In this document: piece by piece, positions 9,013-20,583 of the stretch
Position numbering within the stretch: position 1 is the stretch's first letter
How the letters are laid out: the number at the start of each line of letters is the position of its first letter
NCBI RefSeq assembly: GCF_021502585.1
Contig: NZ_JAKFGM010000003.1
Location: 372,001-436,000, forward strand
Reading direction: 5' to 3'
DNA length: 64,000 nucleotides
Source of the DNA: Sphingomonas cremea
Lineage (GTDB): Bacteria > Pseudomonadota > Alphaproteobacteria > Sphingomonadales > Sphingomonadaceae
Notes under the pieces: generated by a model
Database searches by the model: none
What the model was told of the DNA's origin: nothing
The model's input: only the letters and a program-made list of their open reading frames with translations
Made by a program: the position numbers and the translations under genes

Positions 9013-9462
9013 ATGCAGCTAAGCCTCCACACCGACTACGCCCTTCGAATCCTGATGGCGCTCGCCGCCAGCGAGGAGCAATTGTCGGTCGACTGGATCG
9101 CCAGGCGCTATGGCATTTCGCGAAATCACCTGGCCAAGGTTGCGCAGGGCCTGCAGAGCGAAGGCCTGATCCAGACCTATCGCGGTCGCGGCGGCGGCAT
9201 GCGCCTCGCCCGCCCGCCCAGCGACATCAATGTCGGAGATGTGGTGCGACGCTTCGAAAGCCTCGACAGTTTCGTCAGTTGCATGGGCGGCGGCCCGGGA
9301 TGTGCAATCAACGGGGTCTGCGGCCTGAGGCCCGCCCTGGCTGGCGCTCTCAGGGCCTTTCTCGACCATCTCGACGAATACAGCCTCGCCGACCTCGTCA
9401 GTGAACGATGGCCGATGCTTCGCCGCCTCGCGCCCGAAGGCATTTCAGCGCGGGCTCAGTAA
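9013..9462 (+). CDS. Rrf2-family transcriptional regulator, NsrR-like
   Basis: A 149-residue winged-helix repressor. [18 protein letters not shown] is the usual Rrf2/NsrR N-terminus, which is why ATG 9013 is chosen over ATG 9001. The recognition helix contains [10 protein letters not shown]. Cysteines in [14 protein letters not shown] provide three possible [Fe-S] ligands, as in NsrR and IscR. NsrR senses nitric oxide through its cluster. The divergent truncated-haemoglobin operon and the intervening palindrome fit a nitrosative-stress switch. Its 3' end overlaps the convergent sdhA stop by 7 bp. NsrR identity is inference from context and cysteine pattern. Confidence 0.83.
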   Translation: MQLSLHTDYALRILMALAASEEQLSVDWIARRYGISRNHLAKVAQGLQSEGLIQTYRGRGGGMRLARPPSDINVGDVVRRFESLDSFVSCMGGGPGCAINGVCGLRPALAGALRAFLDHLDEYSLADLVSERWPMLRRLAPEGISARAQ

Positions 9463-11255
9463 ACCCGTGCCTTCGGTTTGATATATTCGACCTCGTCGGT
9501 CAGCGTGTAGGCGTGCACAGGGCGATAATCGATCTTCACCTTGCCGCCCTGGCCGCCCCATCCGTCGAACCAGGCGGCGGTGTGCTTCATCCAGTTCTTG
9601 TCGTCACGCTTCGGGAAGTCCTCATGCATGTGCGCACCGCGACTTTCCTTGCGGTTGGCCGCGCAATGCATGGTGACCACCGCCTGGGCGATCAAATTGT
9701 CGAGCTCGAGCGTTTCGATGAGATCGCTGTTCCAAATGAGGCTGCGGTCGGACACGCGGACGTCGGCCATTTTCTTGTAAATGGCGTCAATCTTGGCCTC
9801 GCCCTCAGCGAGAGTCCGCTCGGTGCGGAACACCGCGCAATCTGCCTGCATCGTCCGCTGCATTTCGTCGCGGATTTCTGCCGTCGGAAGCGATCCCTCG
9901 GCATGGCGGAACTTGTCGAGCCGGGCCAGTGCCAAGTCGGCAGCGCCATCCTTGAAGAGCGGCTGGGTGGCGCCGGGCTTGATCACCTCAGCCAACCGCA
10001 AGCCAGCGGCGCGGCCGAACACGACAAGGTCGATCAAGCTGTTGGAACCAAGGCGGTTGGCGCCATGGACTGACACGCACGCCGCTTCGCCAACGGCGAA
10101 AAGACCCGGGACAACGCTATCGGGATTGCCGTCCTTCAGGGTGACTACTTCGCCATGATAGTTGGTCGGGATTCCACCCATATTGTAATGGACGGTCGGC
10201 ACGACCGGAAGCGGCTGGCGGGTCAAGTCGACCCCCGCAAAAATCTTGCCCGTTTCGGTGATGCCGGGCAGCCGTTCGTGAAGAATCTTCGGGTCGATAT
10301 GGTCGAGGTGAAGGAAGATATGATCCTTTCGCTCACCGACCCCGCGCCCCTCGCGAATCTCCATCGCCATCGAGCGTGACACGACGTCGCGGCTGGCAAG
10401 ATCCTTCGCGCTCGGCGCATAGCGCTCCATGAAGCGCTCGCCTTCGGAATTGGTCAGGTAGCCGCCCTCGCCGCGCGCGCCCTCGGTGATCAGCACGCCG
10501 ACACCATAGACGCCGGTCGGGTGGAACTGGACGAACTCCATGTCCTGCAGCGGCAGGCCGGCACGGAGCACCATGGCATTGCCGTCGCCGGTGCACGTAT
10601 GGGCGCCCGTGCAGGAAAAATAGGCACGGCCATAGCCGCCCGTCGCCAACACCACCGCCTGCGCACGGAAACGGTGGATCGACCCGTCGTCCAGGCACAG
10701 CGCAACCAGGCCGCGACACGCCCCATCCTCCATGATCAGGTCAAGCGCGAAATATTCGATGAAGAAGTCAGCGTCATATTTCAGGCTCTGCTGGTAGAGC
10801 GTGTGAAGCATGGCATGGCCGGTGCGGTCGGCGGCGGCGCAGGTCCGCTGCGCCGGCGGGCCTTCGCCCATATTCTGCATCATGCCGCCAAAGGCGCGCT
10901 GGTAGATCTTGCCCTCGGCGGTGCGGCTGAAAGGCATGCCGGCATGTTCCAGTTCATAGACCGCCGCCGGCGCCTCCCGAACCAGATATTCGATCGCATC
11001 CTGGTCACCCAGCCAGTCCGACCCCTTGACCGTGTCGTACATGTGCCAGGTCCAATGGTCCGGACCCATGTTGCCGAGGCTGGCGGCGATTCCACCCTGG
11101 GCAGCGACGGTATGGCTGCGGGTCGGGAAAACCTTGGTGATGCAGGCGGTCTTCAGTCCTTTTTCGGCCGCGCCCATCGTGGCACGCAGCCCTGAGCCAC
11201 CTGCACCGACGACCACGACGTCATAGACATGGTCGATGATCTTGTAGGCAGTCAT
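9456..11255 (-). CDS. sdhA: Succinate dehydrogenase flavoprotein subunit
   Basis: A 599-residue catalytic subunit of complex II that oxidises succinate to fumarate in the TCA cycle. The FAD-binding [12 protein letters not shown] motif is at about 14-25, and SHTVAAQGG at 47-55 carries His48 for covalent FAD attachment. [17 protein letters not shown] and HPTGVYGVG are family-conserved. Length is normal. It lies 3 bp after sdhD in an sdhCDA order. The iron-sulfur subunit gene sdhB does not follow; a convergent Rrf2 gene begins instead. Confidence 0.97.
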   Translation of the reverse strand: MTAYKIIDHVYDVVVVGAGGSGLRATMGAAEKGLKTACITKVFPTRSHTVAAQGGIAASLGNMGPDHWTWHMYDTVKGSDWLGDQDAIEYLVREAPAAVYELEHAGMPFSRTAEGKIYQRAFGGMMQNMGEGPPAQRTCAAADRTGHAMLHTLYQQSLKYDADFFIEYFALDLIMEDGACRGLVALCLDDGSIHRFRAQAVVLATGGYGRAYFSCTGAHTCTGDGNAMVLRAGLPLQDMEFVQFHPTGVYGVGVLITEGARGEGGYLTNSEGERFMERYAPSAKDLASRDVVSRSMAMEIREGRGVGERKDHIFLHLDHIDPKILHERLPGITETGKIFAGVDLTRQPLPVVPTVHYNMGGIPTNYHGEVVTLKDGNPDSVVPGLFAVGEAACVSVHGANRLGSNSLIDLVVFGRAAGLRLAEVIKPGATQPLFKDGAADLALARLDKFRHAEGSLPTAEIRDEMQRTMQADCAVFRTERTLAEGEAKIDAIYKKMADVRVSDRSLIWNSDLIETLELDNLIAQAVVTMHCAANRKESRGAHMHEDFPKRDDKNWMKHTAAWFDGWGGQGGKVKIDYRPVHAYTLTDEVEYIKPKARVY

Positions 11256-11258
11256 TTC

Positions 11259-11651
11259 TCAGGCGGCTCCAAACACGATCTTGGCTAGTGCGAACAGGCT
11301 GATCGCCGCGCCGGCGATCGCTGCCATGTTGAGTGCGAAATGAAGGCCGATCCGGTTGCCATCGTCATGAACATAGTCGTCGACCACGACCTTGAGCCCG
11401 TCGAGCCCATGCTTGAAGGCGGCGATAATCAACAAAGCCATCGGGATCGCGCCCCAGGCCGAGCCGAGCCATTCCTTGAGTGTCGCCCGATCGAGCACCG
11501 GCAGCATCAGGATCGAGAAGACCAGCCACAGCGAAAGCAGCACCAGCGCAACGCTGGTGAACCGCTCCTCAAGCCAATGATGGCCGCCTTCGCCCGATGA
11601 ACCCAGGCCACGGACCTTGCCCAGCGGCGTCGCGCTCTCACCCTGGCTCAT
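11259..11651 (-). CDS. sdhD: Succinate dehydrogenase membrane anchor subunit
   Basis: A 130-residue hydrophobic subunit with three membrane helices that anchors SdhAB and helps bind haem b and quinone. The segment FKHGLDGLKVVVDDYVHD, with histidine in the second-helix region, is typical of alphaproteobacterial SdhD. The start overlaps the sdhC stop (11648-11651, ATGA), and sdhA begins 3 bp after its stop, so translation of the three is coupled. Confidence 0.92.
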   Translation of the reverse strand: MSQGESATPLGKVRGLGSSGEGGHHWLEERFTSVALVLLSLWLVFSILMLPVLDRATLKEWLGSAWGAIPMALLIIAAFKHGLDGLKVVVDDYVHDDGNRIGLHFALNMAAIAGAAISLFALAKIVFGAA

Positions 11652-12043
11652 TTGCCCACCCCGATCAGGAAGTACCAGGTGAGCGCGGTCGCGAACAGCG
11701 ATCCGACCAGCGTCATCACCGCCCAGAAACGATTGACCCGAAGCTCAAAACCGGCACCTGTATCGAGCACAAGGTGACGGATCCCGGAAAAGAAATGCTG
11801 CCAGAAGGCCCAGGTCAGTCCAGCCAGCACGGTCAGGCCCGCCCAATGTCCAGCGATCTTGGTGAAACCCGCATAGGCCTCATCCCCGCCGGCGATCGCA
11901 GCCAGCCACCAGGCGAGGACTGCCAGCCCAACCACCGTAAGCGCTCCGCCGGTCACGCGGTGGAGGATCGAGACCAGCATCGCCGGTCCCCACTTCCAGA
12001 TCGTCAGGTGCGGCGACAAGGGTCGCTCTTGAGTGCTGTTCAT
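11648..12043 (-). CDS. sdhC: Succinate dehydrogenase cytochrome b556 subunit
   Basis: A 131-residue membrane subunit of complex II. The signature RPLSPHLTIWKW followed by SILHRVTGG is the conserved SdhC N-terminal motif containing quinone-site Ser and Arg residues, and GIRHLVLDTG carries the haem-ligand histidine. Three membrane helices are visible. It is the first gene of sdhCDA. The 148-bp gap to the divergent chemoreceptor gene must hold its promoter, though I could not pick out a clear -35/-10. Confidence 0.94.
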   Translation of the reverse strand: MNSTQERPLSPHLTIWKWGPAMLVSILHRVTGGALTVVGLAVLAWWLAAIAGGDEAYAGFTKIAGHWAGLTVLAGLTWAFWQHFFSGIRHLVLDTGAGFELRVNRFWAVMTLVGSLFATALTWYFLIGVGK

Positions 12044-12191
12044 GGGTCCTCAAACCGCTGTTGGAAGGCTGTGCACCCCTAGGCAGCATCGGCGCGGCTG
12101 GCAAGGTCGCCGCCGACAGCTAACCGCCTCTTAACCATTGCTAGGCATAGCGGAACTGAAGGCAACGTCTTGCGGTGGAGTTCAAGGTCCA

Positions 12192-13538
12192 ATGGCGAAT
12201 GTGGTGCAGGGAACGTCAAGCGGCGAATATGATCTGGCGCGCAGCCTTCGCCTTTACGATGCAAGCGGCGACCTTCCCGAGCGCGCCCGCCAGTTGTGGA
12301 CGATCATTTCCGGCGAGGCCAAGGAGATGGCACGCGAATTCTGGCGCCGTTATGCCCGATCGCCGGAGGTTAAAGACCAATTCGACGATGCCAAGATCGA
12401 CAAGCTGGCCGATCGGATCGTCCCTTTCATCAAATCGAAATTCGAGCGGCTCGACCATCCCCAATGGACCGACCAGGCCCAGGGCTTCGTCGAAAGTGCG
12501 CTCGGCAACGGCCTTACGCTGTCGACCCTGCTGGTCGGAATCAACGCCGAAACCGAAGCGGCCTATGCTGCCTTGCGTAGCCAGGTCAGCGACACTGACG
12601 ATCGCGTCCGCTTCGCCCGGACGCTGTCGGAAATCCAGGCTGTCGAGATCGATGCATTCATCCACCACGCAATCGTCATCACCCGCAAGGAAAGCGACCG
12701 GGCCCAGTCGCACCAGGCAGGCACATTCAACAGCCGGGTGATGGGCGTGGTCCAGGATTGTACTCGGGAGAGCGAGGAATTGCGCGCGCAAGCGGGCCAA
12801 ACCAGCACCGCTGCCCGCGGCATGCTCGGCAAAACCAGCGAAGTCGCCGCGGCGGCCGAGCAGTCGGCGGTGGCGATGCGCGAAGCGGCCCAGACCGCGG
12901 CCGGCCTGATCCGCGCGATCGAGGATGCCCGTACGGAGGTCGAAAATGCGGCCGGGGTCGCGACCCGGGCCGGGGACCAGGCCGAGCAGGCGGTCAAGGT
13001 TTCGCAGGCGCTGTCGGCGCATGTGGAAGCGATCGAATCAATCCTCGGACTCATTCGCGACATTGCCGGCCAGACCAACTTGCTTGCCCTGAACGCCACC
13101 ATCGAGGCGGCACGTGCGGGCGATGCCGGACGCGGTTTCGCGGTCGTTGCACAGGAAGTGAAGAGCCTCGCCGCACAGACTGCGCGCGCGACCGACGACA
13201 TCACCAACAAGATCACCGCGATCACCGCCGCGACCAAGCAGACGGTCGAAGCCAATGGCTCGATCAGCGCCACGGTCGAAGAAGTGCAGACCAGCGCCGA
13301 TCGCATTCGCCAGGCGATGGAGTTGCAGGCGCAGACGGTGACAATGATCACCGCCGCCGTCGACGAAACCGCGCTCGCCGCCGACTCAATGTCTTCGACC
13401 ATCGCCGCGATCCGCTCCGACACCGAGCAGGTCGCCAAGGACATCGACCAGGTCGAGCAGGGCTTTGGACGCTTTTCGACCCGCATCGCCGACTTTCGTT
13501 CCGCCACGAACGAGTTTGTTTCAACCTTCGCCGCCTAA
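12192..13538 (+). CDS. Soluble methyl-accepting chemotaxis protein with possible globin-like sensor (first of pair)
   Basis: A 448-residue chemoreceptor with no membrane helix. The first 170 residues are an all-helical sensor beginning [18 protein letters not shown], reminiscent of the globin-coupled sensor (HemAT/protoglobin) fold, although the proximal histidine is not obvious. The rest is a signalling coiled coil with the hairpin tip motif [20 protein letters not shown], which binds CheA and CheW. The ATG at 12192 is preferred; a longer frame starts 54 bp upstream. It is followed 18 bp later by a paralogue whose signalling half is almost identical. A cytoplasmic gas or redox signal is plausible but unproven. 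Confidence 0.88.
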   Translation: MANVVQGTSSGEYDLARSLRLYDASGDLPERARQLWTIISGEAKEMAREFWRRYARSPEVKDQFDDAKIDKLADRIVPFIKSKFERLDHPQWTDQAQGFVESALGNGLTLSTLLVGINAETEAAYAALRSQVSDTDDRVRFARTLSEIQAVEIDAFIHHAIVITRKESDRAQSHQAGTFNSRVMGVVQDCTRESEELRAQAGQTSTAARGMLGKTSEVAAAAEQSAVAMREAAQTAAGLIRAIEDARTEVENAAGVATRAGDQAEQAVKVSQALSAHVEAIESILGLIRDIAGQTNLLALNATIEAARAGDAGRGFAVVAQEVKSLAAQTARATDDITNKITAITAATKQTVEANGSISATVEEVQTSADRIRQAMELQAQTVTMITAAVDETALAADSMSSTIAAIRSDTEQVAKDIDQVEQGFGRFSTRIADFRSATNEFVSTFAA

Positions 13539-13556
13539 CCCGGGAGGGGCATCCCC

Positions 13557-14834
13557 ATGACCGCGTTGCAGCCATTGACGGACAGCCAAGTGACCAATCG
13601 ACTTGAAGCATATAATTCAGGCGGGGCCCTCGACCGCGATATTCGCGAGCTGTGGATGCATGCCGGCGAAATCATCGAGTCCGAGGTGCGCGACCAATTC
13701 GGCGACGACGCCGCGGCCAAGGCGCGCGTGCATTACACCACGCCGGTCGATGCCGATTGGATTCAGCAAGTCGCCGAGTACGGCCGCCGCCTGTACCATG
13801 AGAAAAGCTCGGTCCCGGCCTATATTGCCAAGCGCGACCAGTTGATCAGCGCCATCATCCGTCGACTGTTCGACTGCTTCTCGAACCAACCGGAAATTCT
13901 TCGCGAATGCGTCACTTCGCTGCAGCGGCTCACCAGTTACGAGACCGATATCATCCTCGCCCAGGTTGCTTTGCTTGAAGCCAATGAGGCCGCCGAAGCG
14001 CGCGGACGCGAGAGCGGGGAGTTCGAGCGCCGCGTTGCCGACCTGGTTCGTTCTACCGGCGCCCAGTCGACCGCGCTGACCGAGCGTACGCGGGCCACCG
14101 CTTCTTCGACTCGCGGCATGCTGGGCAAGACCAGCGAAGTTGCCGCAGCAGCGGAGCAATCGGCGGTGGCGATGCGGGAAGCGGCCCAGACGGCGGCCGG
14201 CCTCATTCGTGCCATCGAGGATGCTCGCTCTGAAGTCGAAACGGCGTCGGGTGTTGCAACTCGCGCGGGCGATCAGGCGGAAAAGGCCGTCGAAGTATCA
14301 CGGGCCCTGTCGAACCATGTCGAGGCAATCGAATCGATTCTTGGCCTCATTCGCGACATTGCCGGCCAGACCAATTTGCTGGCCCTCAATGCCACCATCG
14401 AAGCCGCGCGCGCGGGCGATGCCGGTCGCGGTTTCGCAGTCGTCGCTCAGGAAGTGAAGAGCCTGGCCGCCCAGACCGCCCGGGCCACTGACGACATCAC
14501 CAACAAGATCACCGCGATCCAGCAGGCCACCAAGCAGACGGTGGAGGCCAATGGCTCGATCAGTGCGACGGTCGAAGAGGTTCAGACCAGCGCCGGCCGA
14601 ATTCGCCAGGCGATGGAGCTTCAGGCACAGACGGTAACAATGATCACGGCTGCGGTGGATGAGACTGCGCTTGCCGCCGACTCGATGAGTTCCACCATTG
14701 CCGCGATCCGATCCGACACCGAGCAGGTGGCCAAGGACATCGACCAGGTCGAACAGGGTTTCGGCAATTTCACCGACCAGATCGCGGACTTCACCCGCAA
14801 GACCAAGGAATTTGTCGCTCACCTGGCGGCGTGA
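13557..14834 (+). CDS. Soluble methyl-accepting chemotaxis protein with possible globin-like sensor (second of pair)
   Basis: A 425-residue paralogue of the preceding gene, also without membrane segments. Its sensor half has diverged ([20 protein letters not shown] resembles the G..H....P.YI stretch around the proximal histidine of globin-coupled sensors), whereas the signalling half from [14 protein letters not shown] onward is nearly the same protein sequence as the first copy. The DNA differs at many synonymous sites, so the similarity reflects selection rather than a very recent duplication. The ribosome site GGGAGGGG precedes ATG 13557. The two probably form one operon and may form mixed signalling arrays. 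Confidence 0.88.
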   Translation: MTALQPLTDSQVTNRLEAYNSGGALDRDIRELWMHAGEIIESEVRDQFGDDAAAKARVHYTTPVDADWIQQVAEYGRRLYHEKSSVPAYIAKRDQLISAIIRRLFDCFSNQPEILRECVTSLQRLTSYETDIILAQVALLEANEAAEARGRESGEFERRVADLVRSTGAQSTALTERTRATASSTRGMLGKTSEVAAAAEQSAVAMREAAQTAAGLIRAIEDARSEVETASGVATRAGDQAEKAVEVSRALSNHVEAIESILGLIRDIAGQTNLLALNATIEAARAGDAGRGFAVVAQEVKSLAAQTARATDDITNKITAIQQATKQTVEANGSISATVEEVQTSAGRIRQAMELQAQTVTMITAAVDETALAADSMSSTIAAIRSDTEQVAKDIDQVEQGFGNFTDQIADFTRKTKEFVAHLAA

Positions 14835-14851
14835 CGCTTCCCCGTCGCCTC

Positions 14852-14872
14852 GTGCCCCGCTAGTCGGGGCAC
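14852..14872 (+). promoter_or_regulatory. Hairpin directly abutting the SDR start codon
   Basis: GTGCCCCG and CGGGGCAC form a perfect 8-bp stem around CTAGT, ending one base before ATG 14873. It occupies the place of a ribosome-binding site. It could end the chemoreceptor transcript, repress SDR translation, or both. Confidence 0.4.
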
Positions 14873-15574
14873 ATGAACATCCTTCTTACCGGCGCCAGCC
14901 GTGGAATCGGCGCGGCCGCGCTCGAAGCGCTCACCGAGTCAGGCCATCGCGTTGCGGGCCATTCGACCAGGGGCGGCGGCGGGTTGATCGCCGGCGACCT
15001 CGCCGAGCCCGCGTCGCCCCGTGCAATCTGGCAAGCCGCGCTGGATCAGCTTGGCGGTCGGGTCGACGTGCTGGTCAACAATGCCGGCATCTACGAAGGT
15101 GTCGCCGACGATTCGTCCGACGAGGAATGGCACTCCGCCTGGGCGCGAACCCTCGCCGTCAATTTGCAAGCGAGCGCCGACCTCTGCCGCCACGCGGTTC
15201 GCCATTTTCGCGAGCATGGCGGCGGGCGCATTATCAACGTCGCAAGCCGCGCCGCTTTTCGCGGCGATTCTCCCCAGCATTGGCATTATGCTGCGTCCAA
15301 ATCGGCGATGATTGGCATGACCAAGACCATTGCCCGGGGCTATGCAGCAGAAAATATCCTCGCATTCGCCGTCGCGCCGGGCTTCACCGTGTCGGAAATG
15401 ACCGAGGAATATCTTCGGGGTCGCGGCGGCGCGGCAATCGTCGCCGACATTCCCCTTGGCCGCGTTACGAACACTGCCGAGGTCGCCGAGGCGATCCGCT
15501 GGCTGGTGATCGATGCGCCCGCGGCCTCGACTGGATCGGTCATCGACCTGAATGGAGCCAGCTATGTTCGTTAG
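14873..15574 (+). CDS. Short-chain dehydrogenase/reductase
   Basis: A 233-residue classical SDR that would oxidise or reduce an alcohol/ketone with NAD(P)(H). The cofactor motif TGASRGIG is at 6-13, NNAG at 69-72, and the catalytic residues are Ser125, Tyr139 and Lys143 (YAASK). The Asp at the end of the second strand is not evident, so cofactor preference is open. Substrate is unknown. No Shine-Dalgarno sequence is visible because an 8-bp hairpin sits directly before the ATG. The 3' end overlaps the following hydrolase gene by 11 bp. Confidence 0.88.
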   Translation: MNILLTGASRGIGAAALEALTESGHRVAGHSTRGGGGLIAGDLAEPASPRAIWQAALDQLGGRVDVLVNNAGIYEGVADDSSDEEWHSAWARTLAVNLQASADLCRHAVRHFREHGGGRIINVASRAAFRGDSPQHWHYAASKSAMIGMTKTIARGYAAENILAFAVAPGFTVSEMTEEYLRGRGGAAIVADIPLGRVTNTAEVAEAIRWLVIDAPAASTGSVIDLNGASYVR

Positions 15575-16490
15575 GCTGGCCACCCTCGCCATTGCTGCAA
15601 TTGCCGCGCAATCCCCGATCCTGACCATCCCTCTGCAGAAGACGCCCCGACAGATCGAACGTCCTAAGGCGCCGATCGAGGAATCGGGCCCGCAATGGGC
15701 CGCGACGTGCGGCGATTCCACCGACTGGGACCAGCCTGCCCCGCCAGTGAGGATCCACGCCAATACCTACCTGGTCGGCACCTGCGGCATTTCCGCCATC
15801 TTGATCACGGGCGACGAAGGCCATGTCCTGATCGACGCGGGAACCGAGAAGGGGGCGGAGCTAATCGCCGACAATATCCGGCAGCTCGGCTTTCGGCTTG
15901 GTGACATCAAATATTTGCTGATGAGCCACGAGCATTTCGACCATGTCGGCGGGATGGCCCGGCTGCAGCAGCTGACTGGCGCTACGCTGGTAACATCCGC
16001 GCCGGCGGAAAAGGTTCTTAATACGGGCGTGGCCAGCACCGACGACCCGCAGTCGGGAATGCACAAGCCATTTCCCGCTGCCACGGTCGGCCGGGTTATC
16101 GGCGACGGAGGTGAGGTCCGCCTTCATGATCTCAACCTGACCGCCATGACGACGCCCGGTCATACGCCCGGGGCACTGAGCTGGCGCTGGGAGAGCTGCG
16201 ACGGCGGCGTCTGCCGGACGATGGTTTATGCCGACAGCCTGTCACCAATCAGTCGCGACGATTATCGCTTTTCGGACCATCCAGACTATCTCGCCGCCTA
16301 TCGCGCTTCGATCGCCAAGATCGCCAACACTCGCTGCGAAATCCTGTTGACCCCGCACCCTTCGGCGAGTGCGATGAAGGAACGGATGACCGGCAAGCTG
16401 CCTCTGTTCGACCCCACCGGTTGCCGTAACTATGCTGCTGCGCTGAGCAAGCGCCTCGACGATCGGCTGGCAAAAGAAGCCGCCAAATGA
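15564..16490 (+). CDS. Subclass B3 metallo-beta-lactamase-like enzyme
   Basis: A 308-residue exported MBL-fold protein with the zinc-ligand pattern of subclass B3 beta-lactamases: His122-Glu-His124-Phe-Asp126-His127, His200 in TPGHTPG, and His265 in LLTPHP. The signal peptide is MFVRLATLAIAAIAA. The ATG at 15564 has GGAG six bases upstream and is preferred over ATG 15552. It overlaps the SDR gene and is coupled to prmA by ATGA. B3 enzymes hydrolyse penicillins, cephalosporins and carbapenems, but some family members have other substrates, so resistance is inference. Confidence 0.82.
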   Translation: MFVRLATLAIAAIAAQSPILTIPLQKTPRQIERPKAPIEESGPQWAATCGDSTDWDQPAPPVRIHANTYLVGTCGISAILITGDEGHVLIDAGTEKGAELIADNIRQLGFRLGDIKYLLMSHEHFDHVGGMARLQQLTGATLVTSAPAEKVLNTGVASTDDPQSGMHKPFPAATVGRVIGDGGEVRLHDLNLTAMTTPGHTPGALSWRWESCDGGVCRTMVYADSLSPISRDDYRFSDHPDYLAAYRASIAKIANTRCEILLTPHPSASAMKERMTGKLPLFDPTGCRNYAAALSKRLDDRLAKEAAK

Positions 16491-17377
16491 GCTGGCGGGT
16501 AACGCTTCGCTGCACCCGGGCCGAGGCTGAAGCGCTCCCTGAATCCGCCGACCTGTTCGCTCACGCCGATGAGCCACCGGTGATCGTCGCCGACGAGCCA
16601 GACCCACACGCCCCCGACGACTGGCGCATCCACGCCTATTTCGCCGAGCAGCCGACCACGCAAGAGCTTGTGCTCCTGCGACGCCTCGCCTTGAATGGCG
16701 AGCCCGATGTCGAGCATCTGGAGGATACCACCGACTGGGTGACGATGAGCCAGTCGGGCCTCGGCCCGATCCGCGCCGGGCGCTTCTTCGTCCACACGCC
16801 GATGCATTATGCCGACCGCCCGGCGGACGCGATCAGCTTCGAGATCGACGCCGGCCTGGCCTTTGGCACCGGCCAGCATGACACGACCGCCGGCTGCCTG
16901 GCCGCGCTCGACCGGCTGGAGATGTCAGGCAAGCTGTTCGCCAATATCGCCGATGTCGGTACCGGCACCGGCCTGCTCGCTTTCGCGGCCATGGCGCTGT
17001 GGCCGGAAGCCAGGGCCATCGCTACCGACATCGACGCGATCGCGGTCGACGTCAGCCGGGAGAATGCCGCGATCAACGGGGTGAAGCTCGGCCACGGCCC
17101 CGGCGAGCTGTTACTGGCGGTCGCCGATGGCATGGATCACCCGCTGATCACCGCCCGCGCCCCGTTCGACCTGCTCATCGCCAACATCCTCGCCGGTCCA
17201 CTGATCGACCTTGCCCCCGCCTTCGCTAAATCGGTCGCGCCCGGCGCCAGCGTTATCCTCGCAGGCCTGCTCGACACGCAGGCCGACGCGGTCGTCGCGG
17301 CTTATGAGGCGGAGGGGATGAAGGTGGTTGAGCGGGGTGAGGGGGAATGGTGTGTCCTAGTGATGGAAGCCGTCTGA
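16487..17377 (+). CDS. prmA: Ribosomal protein L11 methyltransferase
   Basis: A 296-residue SAM-dependent methyltransferase that trimethylates L11 in the ribosomal stalk. The N-terminal substrate-recognition domain (about 1-110) is followed by FGTGQHDTT near 126-134, SAM motif I DVGTGTGLLA at 156-165 and the PrmA-type LLIANILAGPL motif near 222. The start overlaps the metallo-beta-lactamase stop as ATGA. Its physical coupling to a B3 lactamase and an SDR has no obvious functional logic and may just reflect compact gene order. Confidence 0.92.
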   Translation: MSWRVTLRCTRAEAEALPESADLFAHADEPPVIVADEPDPHAPDDWRIHAYFAEQPTTQELVLLRRLALNGEPDVEHLEDTTDWVTMSQSGLGPIRAGRFFVHTPMHYADRPADAISFEIDAGLAFGTGQHDTTAGCLAALDRLEMSGKLFANIADVGTGTGLLAFAAMALWPEARAIATDIDAIAVDVSRENAAINGVKLGHGPGELLLAVADGMDHPLITARAPFDLLIANILAGPLIDLAPAFAKSVAPGASVILAGLLDTQADAVVAAYEAEGMKVVERGEGEWCVLVMEAV

Positions 17378-17408
17378 ATCGGCCCCATGTCCATTGTCGG
17401 ATGCAGGT

Positions 17409-17834
17409 TTAGGTTGAGCGGACGACAGCAATGGCCTCGAGCGTCACCGCATTATTGTTCGGCAAGGTCGCGCACCCCAGAGCCGTCCTGGCATGTCGCC
17501 CCTTGTCGCCGAGCCGCGCAATGATGAGCCCCGAAGCCGCATCAATCACCTTGTGAACCGATGGAAAATCATCCGCGGCATTCACATAGCCCCGCACCAC
17601 CAGCATCTGATCGATCCGGTCAACATCTCCACCGGCAGCCTCCGTCAGGACCGCGAGGAGGTTCTCGGCCGCCCGCCTTGCCGCCTCCTGACCGGAGGCG
17701 AGGTCGAGATCGCGCCCGATCTTGCCGGTAACCAGTGCGCCCTCATGCGCGGAACTGATCGCCGAAATCGCAACGAGATCGCCCGAGCGGGTGAACGGCT
17801 GATAAAGCCCGACGGGGTCGGGAGGTATGTGCAT
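17409..17834 (-). CDS. RidA/YjgF-family protein
   Basis: A 141-residue protein of the RidA superfamily, trimers that hydrolyse reactive enamine/imine intermediates released by PLP enzymes. Seen are GKIGRDLDLASGQEAARRAA and HARTALGCATLP; the Arg in HART corresponds to the catalytic/binding arginine of RidA. The length is slightly above the 130 residues of archetypal RidA and fits a YjgH/RidA-like subgroup. It begins 9 bp after the ligA stop, so the two are probably co-transcribed. Confidence 0.86.
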   Translation of the reverse strand: MHIPPDPVGLYQPFTRSGDLVAISAISSAHEGALVTGKIGRDLDLASGQEAARRAAENLLAVLTEAAGGDVDRIDQMLVVRGYVNAADDFPSVHKVIDAASGLIIARLGDKGRHARTALGCATLPNNNAVTLEAIAVVRST

Positions 17835-17843
17835 GCCTGCCTC

Positions 17844-19904
<2,061 letters not shown>

Positions 19905-19932
19905 CTATACATAGGGTTACCCGGACCGCTCA

Positions 19933-20583
19933 CTAGAAGTCGACCTGTGTCGGCGGCGGCTGGCCGTCGAACGCATGGCCGGCATAGGGCCCGTCGCGCG
20001 CAACCCAGTGAAGGAACAGGTGCGCCGACCAGCGGTTGGGATTTGGCATCGTCCGGCCATGATGATGATGGACCCCTTGGTAGAGCACGGCGTCCCCTGC
20101 CTGCATTGCGACCGAACCAGCCACCTCGGCCAAGGCGAAATCGTCGTCGATCCGGGCGAACGGCGTCTCGATCCGTTGGGTCGAAACCTCCAGCGGCCAT
20201 GCAATTTCATCGCTATAGCCAAGGGTAAGGGAAAGGCTGTGCTCGCAGGCCGGTCGATCGCCATGCACCCGGCAAATGTCGCCCTGGCGATAAAGGCGGA
20301 AATAGGCATAGGTTGGGAGCAGCTCCAGGCCAGTCAGCTGCTCGACTGCCGGGGTCATTCCCCACAGGAAACTGGCGAACATCGGATAATGATGGCCGTA
20401 CAGCTCCGGCGCTGCTGAGCGCAGAAGCGGCCCTTCTTGCTCCAGGCTGGCAAGCTGCATTCCCTGCCGCGCAAGGTCGGTCTTCATCCGTGCGAGTATC
20501 GCGGTGCATACTTCGCGCGGCACAAAGTCCGGTAGGTGAGCATAGCCCCTCGACCGATAATCAGCGGCCGCTTGGTCGATCAA
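19933..20583 (-). CDS. Putative 2-oxoglutarate/Fe(II) dioxygenase-like protein
   Basis: A 216-residue protein with a probable double-stranded beta-helix fold. The run YRQGDICRVHGDRPACEHS contains an H-G-D triad like the Fe(II)-binding HxD of 2OG oxygenases, and GVHHHHGR offers the distal histidine and a downstream arginine for 2-oxoglutarate. It most resembles uncharacterised phytanoyl-CoA dioxygenase-like proteins, but the match is by eye only. It is coupled to the dienelactone hydrolase gene by ATGA overlap at 20580-20583. Substrate unknown. Confidence 0.55.
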   Translation of the reverse strand: MIDQAAADYRSRGYAHLPDFVPREVCTAILARMKTDLARQGMQLASLEQEGPLLRSAAPELYGHHYPMFASFLWGMTPAVEQLTGLELLPTYAYFRLYRQGDICRVHGDRPACEHSLSLTLGYSDEIAWPLEVSTQRIETPFARIDDDFALAEVAGSVAMQAGDAVLYQGVHHHHGRTMPNPNRWSAHLFLHWVARDGPYAGHAFDGQPPPTQVDF

